From Plumapathes pennacea (Eukaryota; Cnidaria; Anthozoa; Antipatharia; Myriopathidae): 64,000 nucleotides of DNA. The translations under genes were made by a program, and so were the position numbers. The DNA lies in assembly GCA_964036295.1 (NCBI GenBank), contig OZ038470.1:10135078-10199077 (forward strand), given 5' to 3'. Positions 42,711 to 52,200 of this stretch are shown piece by piece; the first letter of the stretch is position 1; the number at the start of each line of letters is the position of its first letter. Below the pieces are notes generated by a model. The model did no database searches, was not told the DNA's origin, and saw nothing but the letters and a program-made list of their open reading frames with translations.

Positions 42711-43621
42711 ATATATATATAAAACTATGGACTGGTATAATCAACATGTATCTATCGACAACCCACAAGTTTGCTACTACTTTCAACAATTATGTCTTTC
42801 GTTAATGTTGGCAGATCCACTGAACGTAACATAAGTGCTGGTATGTACAGTTCTCTTCTATTCTCCAGTGGAATTATCAACAATCTATCTTTCTTTCACC
42901 TGTTACCTCACCTGAGATCAATTCGATTATCGTGTCCTTGAATGCTAACAAATCAGTAGGCCCTAATACTTTACCGACCAGATTATTAAAACTCCTCAAA
43001 GATTAAATCTCTATTCCTCTAGCAATAATTATCAATAACTTTTTCTCCTCTGGGGTTTTTAACTCGTGAATGCTAAGCAATGAACGAGTTATTGTGAGTG
43101 GGGAGAAATTTCACTCGCTCGCTCGTTCCATGGGTGTAAACTTTCGGCGGCACTGGGTTCCGCTGACCAGTGCATAACACTGGTGCAGGCCTTGCAAGGA
43201 AAATGGCGGCCAGTTTGCGACCGAGAATACTCGATGTTCGAAACAGACGGTTGAGAGTCGCAAAAGCGATGAATTGATTTTTTACGTTTGGAGTCCTTTG
43301 ATTCTCAAGACACATGTTCTTGAATATTAGGACCAAACTGCGGACTTCACCTGGATTTTACAGTTCTATCGATTGAAAGTTTTTAGCACCTTTGAACCGT
43401 GGCGTTGGCTAAAAACACAGTAGTTGTATGGCTTTAATGCTATATACAGAGGATAGATCTATAGCGTTTCTCATTCACGAGTTGGCTCACAGGAGTCTTT
43501 GATTCTTAGTAAGTTGACACTTGCTGAAATCACCCCAGCGTTTATAAAGGGTTCTAGACTAGACAAAGAAAATTACATACCTATGTCAATTTTATCCATT
43601 TTCAGTAAAGTCATTGAAAAA

Positions 43622-44076
43622 CGGCATATAAGCCCAAAAATGATATCTTTGCAATCGATTCTACATAAAGTAAATAGTTGACTGTTAGAGTATTTCTGTG
43701 TTTCAATATTGCGCCTATAAGTTATAGAGGTTTATATTTCGAATATGGTAATGACGTGACGTCAAAGGAGTAATTCCATGTTACTTCTTTCTCTTCGTGA
43801 TAGGAACTGTTTTCAGATTCATACAAAATATTTGGTAAAATCATTAAAACAAAATTCAAATATAATATGGACGTTGGTAAAATGTCATTTATGTCCACCA
43901 ACAAGATTTTGTATAATAAATTGTTCCTTCTTTGACGTCACGTCATTACCATATTCAAAATATAAACCTTTATAACTCAAAGGCGCAGCGTTAAAACGCA
44001 GTTTTATTCTAATAATCAACACGTTTCCTTCATGTAGATTCGATTGTAAAGATATCATTTTTGGGCTTATATGCAC
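43622..44076. mobile_element. Long fold-back element with arms of about 155 bp
   Basis: Left arm 43622-43775 and right arm 43925-44076 are inverted copies. Shared blocks in order include GCATATAAGCCCAAAAATGA, TATCTTTGCAATCGATTCTA (one or two changes), and TATGGTAATGACGTGACGTC. About 150 bp separate the arms. No coding sequence is seen. The right end lies 50 bp from the tRNA-Met gene. Confidence 0.8.
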
Positions 44077-44118
44077 TTTAAGGCTGTTCAATGTCCACGC
44101 CGTCCCTTTTCCACAGTC

Positions 44119-44123
44119 AAAAA
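44119..44123 (-). terminator. Polymerase III T5 terminator of tRNA-Met
   Basis: Five T residues on the minus strand start 3 nt after the last tRNA base, the normal polymerase III stop signal. Confidence 0.8.
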
Positions 44124-44125
44124 GC

Positions 44126-44198
44126 TGCCCCGTGTGAGGATCGAACTCACGACCTTCAGATTATGAGACTGACGCGCTGCCTACTGCGCTAACGAGGC
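44126..44198 (-). tRNA. tRNA-Met(CAT), elongator type
   Basis: A 73-nt gene on the minus strand. The acceptor stem pairs GCCTCGT with ACGGGGC (one G-T pair), with A as discriminator base. The anticodon CAT is at 44163-44165 within the loop CTCATAA. The T arm carries GTTCGATCC, the B box, and the D arm TAGCGCAGTAGG, the A box. No intron and no encoded CCA. T54-T55-C56 and the absence of initiator-type AUCGA features point to the elongator form. It stands alone, with no other tRNA recognised in the window. Confidence 0.95.
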
Positions 44199-44516
44199 AG
44201 TGGTATACGTAGTGCGTCTCGTTTTAGGTGCCAAGAAAGTCGTCTTCTCTTATTGGTCAATGATAATAACATTGACGACATTTTCATTGGCTAAATTTAG
44301 TACGACTTGAGTACTCAATACTTGAATGAAGACTGTCAACGAAAGTCCGAAAAAGAGAGAGAAAATAAAAACAACACCGCAAACTACATATAAGTTTGTT
44401 TGGTTTTCTCGACAACTTCAATGTTTCTTATGTTTTTGGAGCATTACATAGAGTGTATACGCGAATTACGCATTGGGTTATTGTGTGCAAAAGAAGCACA
44501 CGCAGCCGGACTAAGG

Positions 44517-44733
44517 GCCCCGTCCACACGGATGCGTTTTGAAAAGTTTACGTTTTCGCTTCACTGAAAACGGAATAAAAGAATTGCGTCTACACGCATC
44601 GTTTTCACGTTTTCAGATAAACAATTGTTTTAAAAAAAGGTTTGCGTTTTCAGTGAAGTTATCCGTCCACGAAAACGAATCTGGCGGGCTCTTTAAACCG
44701 TTTGCGTTTTCACCCGTCCACACGTATACGGCA
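44517..44733. mobile_element. MITE of the 'CCGTCCACACG' type
   Basis: Opens GGGCCCCGTCCACACGGATG and closes with CCGTCCACACGTATACGG. Inside are repeated GTTTTCA/TGAAAAC phrases in both directions, typical of a widespread group of short elements. It ends about 145 bp before the SERHL-A start codon and may form part of its upstream region. Confidence 0.6.
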
Positions 44734-44878
44734 TAAGCATCGTATTTAAAAGTTTAGCAGAAAGTTAGTAAAACCACGCTTATGCGCGTAAAATGTTGCG
44801 CACAAACGCGCGATCGCATTACCTTCAAAAAAATTGTCAAAATTTCAACCCCAGGCCTCCACACCGTGGGGCTCACCA

Positions 44879-45796
44879 ATGGCTGCTGTAATTTGGAGAA
44901 ACGTATCATTTAGCGTTCCTTGGGGCGTCATTAGCGGCAAAGAATGTGGTCCAAGCAATGGAACACCCTTCCTCGGTCTGCACGGCCTGCTGGACAATGC
45001 GAACACGTTTGACAAACTCGTTCCCTTCCTTCCTAAAGACATCCATTTTGTGGCAGTCGACTTTCCAGGTCATGGCCGTTCGTCGCACAAACCGCCAGGG
45101 TCAACGTATGATTACCTTGATCGAGTGTCAGACGTGAGAAGAGTGGTGAATCAGCTTCAATGGAAGAAGTTCTCCATCATTGGTCACAGCATGGGAGGTG
45201 GCGTCGCGGCATTTTATGCGGGCACTTTCCCCACCGACATCCGCCATCTTGTTCTTATTGAAGGTGCATTTCCAAGTTCAGAGGCCCACCCAGCTGATGT
45301 CCTGGCTAGACATATCACTAAGAGCACAGCGGAAAAAGAGATAAAGCCCGCTTTGTACCCAGACATTGAAGCGATTGCTGTAAAGTTTGTCAGCGGGAGT
45401 GTTTATGTGTTGAGTATGGATACAGCTCGATTATTGGCTGAGCGAGGAAGCATTCCCTCTCAAGATACACCTGGATTTGAGTTTTCACACGACAAGAGAA
45501 TTAAAAATGGTTATGCTCATTACCCCTCTGTGGAAACTTCCGCAGCATTTTTATCTAGAATCACCGGCAAAGTGCTCTATGTGAAGGCACAACCTCAAAC
45601 ATTTATTCATCGATACGAGGCAGCAATTCAGTCAGGATTGAAAGTGATCAGAGAAAGCGCTGAGTTGTTTACCATCAAGCGAATTCCTGGTACTCATCAT
45701 GTTCACATAGACAGCCCAGAGATGGTAGGAAGAGAAATAACAGACTTTATGGGTTGTGAGAGCTCGTTTACCTCTGGCTGCATAAGTAAACTGTGA
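44879..45796 (+). CDS. Serine hydrolase-like protein A (SERHL family), intronless, PTS1
   Basis: Alpha/beta-hydrolase of 305 aa. It has an oxyanion-loop motif LHGLLDNANTFD near residues 35-47, VDFPGHGRSSH, the nucleophile elbow GHSMGG near residue 110, and a late catalytic-histidine motif GTHHVHIDSPEM. These match mammalian SERHL/SERHL2 along the whole length. The last residues are SKL, a type 1 peroxisomal targeting signal, so peroxisomal location is predicted. The open frame extends 15 codons upstream to a TTG, but the first ATG is at 44879 (ATGGCTGCTG), which I take as start. No introns, unlike the mammalian genes. The substrate is unknown. A paralogue lies in opposite orientation at 48217-49173. 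Confidence 0.88.
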   Translation: MAAVIWRNVSFSVPWGVISGKECGPSNGTPFLGLHGLLDNANTFDKLVPFLPKDIHFVAVDFPGHGRSSHKPPGSTYDYLDRVSDVRRVVNQLQWKKFSIIGHSMGGGVAAFYAGTFPTDIRHLVLIEGAFPSSEAHPADVLARHITKSTAEKEIKPALYPDIEAIAVKFVSGSVYVLSMDTARLLAERGSIPSQDTPGFEFSHDKRIKNGYAHYPSVETSAAFLSRITGKVLYVKAQPQTFIHRYEAAIQSGLKVIRESAELFTIKRIPGTHHVHIDSPEMVGREITDFMGCESSFTSGCISKL

Positions 45797-48216
45797 TGGT
45801 GGACTGATCTCTGCTTGTGAATCACCCATTAGTCTTCTCGCTTATGAGCTTGTGATACAAATTTTCACACATACTCAAAGAGAAAATGTAAAGTGATGTA
45901 GTGAGAAGCAATTAAATCTCATCTGTGCAAGCTATCCATTGCTTGCTCAATGGGGTTTGGATGACTGTGAAATTAAAGTAATCATGTCATTGCTTTGGTA
46001 TCTATGCTTTTGGATTGGTCCAACACATATTTTGTAATCATTACAGACTAACCAAGAACAAATGCAAAATCTGATTGTTTTCTTCTCATGCAAGTGGCGA
46101 TTATCTCATGCAAGCACAGGTAACCCAAGCTATTGACATGTGTCATGGGATATGTAATGCCTACTGCGTTGTGCAACAATCAAGACCATCGGATTTTATA
46201 AGGATTTGTATGGGAGACTTTGTTAGATCGCAAAACTTGAATTTTTACTGGAATTAAAGCTGAAGCATTCTTACCTTGTTTTTCCTTGCCAACTGTAGTA
46301 ATTTCAGCGTGATCCGTTCGCTTGATCAGTCCCCCCCCCCTCCAAAAAAAAAGAAGAGAAGGTAGGTCGCTTCCACAGCAAATCAACTAAGTCCAGTTCA
46401 CACAACCAACCATAAATTTGGTCCAGCGGCCCCAGATGATCCAAAACTTGAGCAGCGTGGTCATCAATAGTTTTACTCCTCAGCCCGTGCTGTCAGTGAC
46501 GACAAACCAACATGAAGCTAATAAAAGACGAAGATCGAGCTGTCAGAAGGGGCTTGACACAGACTTCGACGGCGAAGCAAAATCCCCCAATAACGGCAAG
46601 GAATGATGCCACAAACCACAGGTAAGGTATAATACCTTATTATCTACCTATTCAGGGAAGTTCAGAGGGAATTTTTTTTTTCAGGAGGGTTTCAGAAGAG
46701 CACTCTCTCATAAGACAGACTGTGATCAACCGCTGTGACAAATTATGCAAGTTTCTAACTGAGGGTCATATGGGCCGAAGGGTGGGCCTACCAGTTGTTT
46801 AATTGATTGAGTTAGGTGATAGCCTGCAGTGCAGCATATTTCAGTGGTGAAAGAGCATGTTAAGCTTGTGCTCCAGCCACTATATTGGATTAGGGAAACT
46901 GAGGAAGCCTGGGATGAGTACCAAAAAGGTGGCACAGGATGTGCAGGTGAGGCAGAAGTATGAGGAGGGGGAGGGGAAGAAAAATCAATTTCTTTCTTTC
47001 TTTCTTCACCCCACCCCCCTTCCCTTGCCCTCTTTTACTCATTCCAATTCTCCTGGTTCTCACCAATCCTAGATGGCGGCCAAGTATGTTCCAGGGCCCG
47101 CTCACCAAAAACGTCTGCACTTCAGGCTAGTTTGGTGCTTAATTGATCAACTATTTTTAGCTTGCAAATCCCATGAAGTGGGATTGCGACTTATTGTAGT
47201 CACTCTGTACTCCTTCCCTCTGTTGTCAACAATGGATTACCAAATTTGGGCATGATCAAGGTTGCGCATAAACAAGGTCTGTCATAACAATGCAGTTAAA
47301 ACAATAAGTTGTCGTAGTTGTTGTAAAATGAATTGCCAGTAGATCTGTTGCATTCACCAGAACCATTATCACAGAGGTTTTCTTAAATTTTCAGTTGCTT
47401 GACAAGGTAAGTACAAGTTTAAAAACCTGCCTGGAGCGACTTCAGCTTGTCGAAATATTTCTATCACATGATTATATTTGCTTTGTGTCGCTTAAATTTT
47501 GCCAACAATAATAGTAATAGAAAAAACTGTACACAACTGGAAGAAGAATTCAAAAGTGAACACAATATTGATCAAAACTGCAAGTACATATCAAAAAAGT
47601 GTATCAAATTTCACTTAAATTTATTCAACTTGAAACTCAGTCAAAAGAAGAAAGGTATAGTATTCTTTATGCACGTATTTAGTTTGGATGCAGCCCAAGC
47701 TGAAGATAAGCTGTGCATTTTAACTGGGTAGTAAAGTCATGGATAGACCTTTTTTCTTTGCCGACTTGGGACATCTCATTACAGCTCAGAGTTCTAAATG
47801 ATTGCTGCAGTGTTTTGGAGATAATATTCTAAATTCTCCCATTTATAATTTTCACCTTCTGCCACCTTGTAAATAGAGGGTTTTCAAAACTGAGACTAAT
47901 TTGAGTACACATGGTTCAGTGAAAGTGGAGGCCCATGGAAACGGATGCAAATTTTCACATACTGTACCTAATATTAAGCAAATTTTAAAATGTGACCTTG
48001 AGCCAGTTATAATACCCCACAAAAGTACTTTTTACAAATTTGCAAGCTGACAGCTCCCTATTAGTGTTGCAATTCTTTTTTTCTCTTGGATATATAATGA
48101 ATTTGTAAATAATAGCTGTGGGAAAAATAAGGATACCTAAGCTGTTATACATTTGTTTCCATCCCGGTTTCCATGTGGCAGAAAAACTGGTTTCAATAAT
48201 TTCTCGTTAGTCGTCG
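45797..48216. other. Spacer between the convergent SERHL genes
   Basis: Mostly unique AT-rich sequence, with an exon-like series at 46603-47146 described separately. Poly-C/poly-A runs occur at 46330-46353 and a TTTC repeat at 46990-47008. No other gene is recognised. Confidence 0.5.
46603..47146 (+). CDS. Possible small three-exon gene, unrecognised
   Basis: An ATGATG in good context (AAGGAATGATG) starts a 19-nt exon ending CACAG|GTAAGG at 46621. A 102-nt exon at 46845-46946 has a TTTCAG acceptor and a GTGCAG|GTGAGG donor. A third exon from 47073 (after CCTAG) would reach a TGA at 47144-47146. The pieces join in frame to 64 aa. The middle exon (VKEHVKLVLQPLYWIRETEE, continuing AWDEYQKG) has a protein-like composition. 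I do not recognise the product. The third exon is the weakest part, and the model could be a remnant or part of a longer transcript. Confidence 0.25.
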
Positions 48217-49173
48217 TCACAATTTGCTGATACGATAGTTTGGACAGCTGTTAATGAAGACCTCTATTCCCCTTGCAACCATTTCTGGATTATCCAAATG
48301 AACATGGTGACCTCCAGGAATAACTTCTAGGACAAAATCCTGGGCATTCTCTCTTATAACTGCCATTCTTTCTTCCACTGAACTCAGGTATTTCTCTGAC
48401 AAGACATGGGAGGCTCCAAACTGGTACTCTGCCTTAACATATAGGACACGGCACTTAATTCTAGAAAAGAATGCTTTGGATGATTTCACTGTTGCAACTT
48501 CGTAAGATTGGTTTCTGAGTCTCTTGTCGTGCGAAAATTCAAATCCAGACCCATCTTCTCTTAAAACACATCCTCTCCTAGCCAAAACTCTTGCAGCATT
48601 TTCGGTCAAACCTAATGTACGGTTATTCACCATATTGGCAACAACAGCTGCTGTGTCAGGGTACGTGGAAGATTTTCTCTGTTTTTCTGACAAAGTCAGG
48701 TTAATGAATCTGGCGAGCACCTCGGCCGGGTTCGCTTCTTCAAGATGAACTGGAAATCCAATTTCAATAAGAACAAGATGGCGGATGTCGGTGGGGAAAG
48801 TGCCCGCATAAAATGCTGCAATCGCGGCTCCCATGCTGTGAGCGATGATGGAAAATTCCTTCCATTGAAGCTGATTCACCACTCTTCTCACGTCCGTCAC
48901 TTGATGAGGGAAATAATACGGAGCCCCTGGCGGTTTGTGCGAAGAACGGCCATGACCTGGAAAATCGACTGCCACAAAATGGATGTCTTTAGGAAGGAAG
49001 GGAACGAGTTTGTCAAACGTGTTCGTATTGTCCAACCAGCCGTGCAGACCAAGGAAAGGTGTTCCATTGCTTGGACCACATTCTTTGCCGCTAATGATGC
49101 CCCAAGGAACGCTAAATGAAACATTTCTCCAAAGTACAGCATCCATCATCAGTGAGCCCAAGCAACCTGACAT
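48217..49173 (-). CDS. Serine hydrolase-like protein B (SERHL family), intronless, PTS1
   Basis: Alpha/beta-hydrolase of 318 aa, closely similar to copy A over most of its length. It has LHGWLDNTNTFD, VDFPGHGRSSH, a nucleophile elbow AHSMG instead of GHSMG, and GGHHVHLDNPEM for the catalytic histidine. It also ends in SKL, predicting peroxisomal import. Three in-frame ATGs compete: 49173, 49149 and 49146; 49173 is the longest with an ATG, while the last two align best with the start of copy A. The frame is open further to a TTG at 49182. It is intronless. Its start lies 103 bp from that of LMF2 on the other strand. Confidence 0.88.
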   Translation of the reverse strand: MSGCLGSLMMDAVLWRNVSFSVPWGIISGKECGPSNGTPFLGLHGWLDNTNTFDKLVPFLPKDIHFVAVDFPGHGRSSHKPPGAPYYFPHQVTDVRRVVNQLQWKEFSIIAHSMGAAIAAFYAGTFPTDIRHLVLIEIGFPVHLEEANPAEVLARFINLTLSEKQRKSSTYPDTAAVVANMVNNRTLGLTENAARVLARRGCVLREDGSGFEFSHDKRLRNQSYEVATVKSSKAFFSRIKCRVLYVKAEYQFGASHVLSEKYLSSVEERMAVIRENAQDFVLEVIPGGHHVHLDNPEMVARGIEVFINSCPNYRISKL

Positions 49174-49276
49174 TCGTGACAATCAACAGTCACGCAGGTT
49201 CCGTTCCTGTCACGGAATGTCACTCGCACGCGGCCTTTTGTCTCAAGGAGACTGAACCGGCTCAAGCGCAATCAAA
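49174..49276. promoter_or_regulatory. Probable bidirectional promoter of SERHL-B and LMF2
   Basis: Only 103 bp separate the divergent start codons at 49173 (-) and 49277 (+). The stretch has several CpG (CACGCGGCC, GTTCCGTTCC) and no TATA box. Both transcripts must start within or very near it, unless the initiator for one lies in the other gene. Inferred from spacing. Confidence 0.6.
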
Positions 49277-52200
49277 ATGGCGGTCTGTGACCAAGCTGCC
49301 GTGAAGATGGTCTTTTTGTGGTCTATGGCTGTAATTTACTTATTTGCTTTCTCTTCGTTATACATGCAGATACCAGGTAAGTTTTTCGCATGTCTCAATT
49401 TTTATCTAGCTGTACCAGTCGCTGAAATTGAATGAAATGCAAATCCGAGGTTAGTATGTTTCGAGTGTTTATAGGGCATCCCCAGAGGAGAAATTGCACA
49501 GCAACTGTGAACTAAAACGTAAAAGTAGGGTGGAATTGTCAGCTTTTTCTTGCTTGGTGGGGGTTTGCTTCAGCAGCTAAAAAACTGTATTTCTCGGTGT
49601 CACTGTGAGATTGCCGCAGTTTTAACACGGGTAGCACAAGCTCGGAACAGAAAATTCTGCAAATCTGCTTCTCAACTGAGCTTGAGGCTGATATTTTGAT
49701 GAAAAGAGTGTGTTTAGTTATGGTAATTTACAATTTTTACGTTAGAATTAGAATACGTTAGGATTTTGATGTGTTCAAACCTCATTATTTTTAGGTCTTT
49801 ATGGTCGCAATGGTCTCCTGCCTGCGAAACTTGCCCTCAGGAAAGGTAAGTACAGCATTAATGTAAAAGTAGGGCAACATTGCACGATAGCTGAATCAAA
49901 GTTGTCTCACATACTCTTTGTAACAGCATTTCATTCACATCTTGTGATTGGCTAATTTAGTAGCAGTTGCGACAGCTACGCCACAGAACGGTTTGTTGTT
50001 ATTGCTTGCGAGCAGTTGCAACGAACAGTTATCAGTTTGATCCATTTCTTATTGATAAGTTCAGTAACATGGTTTTAGATCATTATGACAGTGTCTAACC
50101 TGAGTATCAGGCTAATTTTTTGGCTAATTTTCCCTCGGCCTAATAGACTGGAGAGAGGAGAGAAATGAAAATTACACGTGACACAAACCCATGCATTCAA
50201 TAACCCATGATGAATGTCCAGATTCTGGACGTTGAGCTGATTGGATAATAAACAAAAGACTCTGCACATGCAGACACTGACTTGTCAACACGAGCACCAC
50301 ACGCATATTTAATGAGCTACGGTCATCAAATTGTTGCTCAAATTGTTTTGTTTGTAAACCTTAAAGAAAGCCTAAATCTTTCCCAAAATCAAAGCAAAAT
50401 CTTAAGCTTTTGCCTCACTAGTTTCTGTAGTCCTCAAGTCTATTTCAAGTGCCTTGTCAATCAATATTCTTCAGTATTATTGCCATTGAGTTCAAGTTTT
50501 AAAACTGATGTGAATTGAAACAAAAGCAATGAAATTAGAAAAAGGACTCACAGAAAAACTAAGAGAAACCACTCCCTGATTAAATGAGCAACTGTTCTGA
50601 ATGTGCTGGTAGAACTGGAAGAATAATGTTCAACTGAATGTCTTGCTCAATCAGCTAAAATCACTCACAAAAATGAAATTTTCTTGAACAAGTGAGTAGC
50701 CTACTTTGTTTACCAGGAGCCATTTGTGACCAGACGCATGTCAATCAAAAACCAGAAATCCATTTGATTGGCTGAAGGTATGGTGACACATGAAGGGGTG
50801 GAAGGCTTTTTTCAATGGATTTGTGTCAGGCTTATTTCCTCTCTCTCTCTATCGCCCCTGTACCACATCTCCTCAGAAAAAAGCCTGAAACTCGGGTCGG
50901 ACAGTGTCTAACTGCATGTGCACAGTACCTGGGGAGGGTACTCCTCAAATTTTTGAGTGGTAGTATGCTGCCCTGGACTGAAATCCTTTGCCCTATTTCA
51001 GGCCAAAATGTGTGATTTTTTGACAGTTTTTGACCCTACAGTTATCAGTCTCCTGTATTACAGACCAAAGGATCAAAATTACAGACAGAAGACTAAAGTG
51101 CTGATACTAATACCCTTTGGGGTGGCACATACCTAACAAGTATATGGCTTATAATTATATGGGAGTACTCCCTTCCCCCGGTAGACACAAACGTTGTCAA
51201 CTTGTTCATTGTTCTTGTTCCAATCAACTATGTTTTACTCTTCAGTTAGTGTCAGAGTTCAGGACAACTTCTGGAGTAAGCCTACCTTGCTTTGGTATAT
51301 GCCCTACCTTGGACTGGACACAGAAACAGGGATGGACTTCCTGTGTGTGTTGGGGATGCTATTGTCCCTCCTTGCTGTTTCACTTGAGCAGTGGAGGGAC
51401 TCCACTATGTTTCTGGTTTTGTGGTTCTTGTACTTCTCTCTTTATCAGGTGCGTGTACATGTATTTTAGTTCATGTGACTGAGTAATATTTCCCTTAGTT
51501 AATGTTAGTCCTGATTCATGGTTTTCTTTCCTGCCATTAATTGGTCCTCTTTTAGAATGTGGCAAGCTTCATCAGAATTTCTCTCTGTACATATACACTT
51601 TGTACAGCTTTTTTTATCTTTTCTTTTCTTATCTACCAAGTTTTAATAAGGGTTAGGGTTATCAGAGATTCCGCTAGACTGACCATCAGCTGATACAGAG
51701 TACCAATAGGAAATATTTTTTCCGATATGGAGCCACCTGGAAGTGGTACAATATATAAGTGAAGCAAAATAATATTGTCCTTTTGCTGCAGCATGATTTT
51801 TATCGGTAAAATATCATTAATTATGCCGGTCTAGCTGAATCTCTGGTTACAACAAAGATATGACAAGGTCCAACCATGCAGTGTTGAGAGTAGGAAAGTG
51901 AAGGGGGAGGGGATCATTTTTTCTCTTTTTCTTTTTCTTCTCCCCTTCCCCCCTCCCCAGTTTGATTTTGAAACCTGAGTTTCAAACATTAAACTGCCTG
52001 CCTGTTTTTAAACCAGAATCAAATGTTTGAATCAAGGGCAAATTTCATACTGCAATATATACACCTTGTACATAGTTGGCTCACAGGTATAATTTATGAA
52101 AAATTGTAAAAGTTTATTTTTAGTTCTTAATGTAGTCAGCTACTGTTAACCTCTTTGCCAAAGATAGGGTTGGGAGGTAGGTGCCTGTGAGGAAGTTGCC

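Noticed and set aside
48745..49119. Plus-strand ORF of 124 codons
   Set aside because: It is antisense to SERHL-B and has no features of its own.
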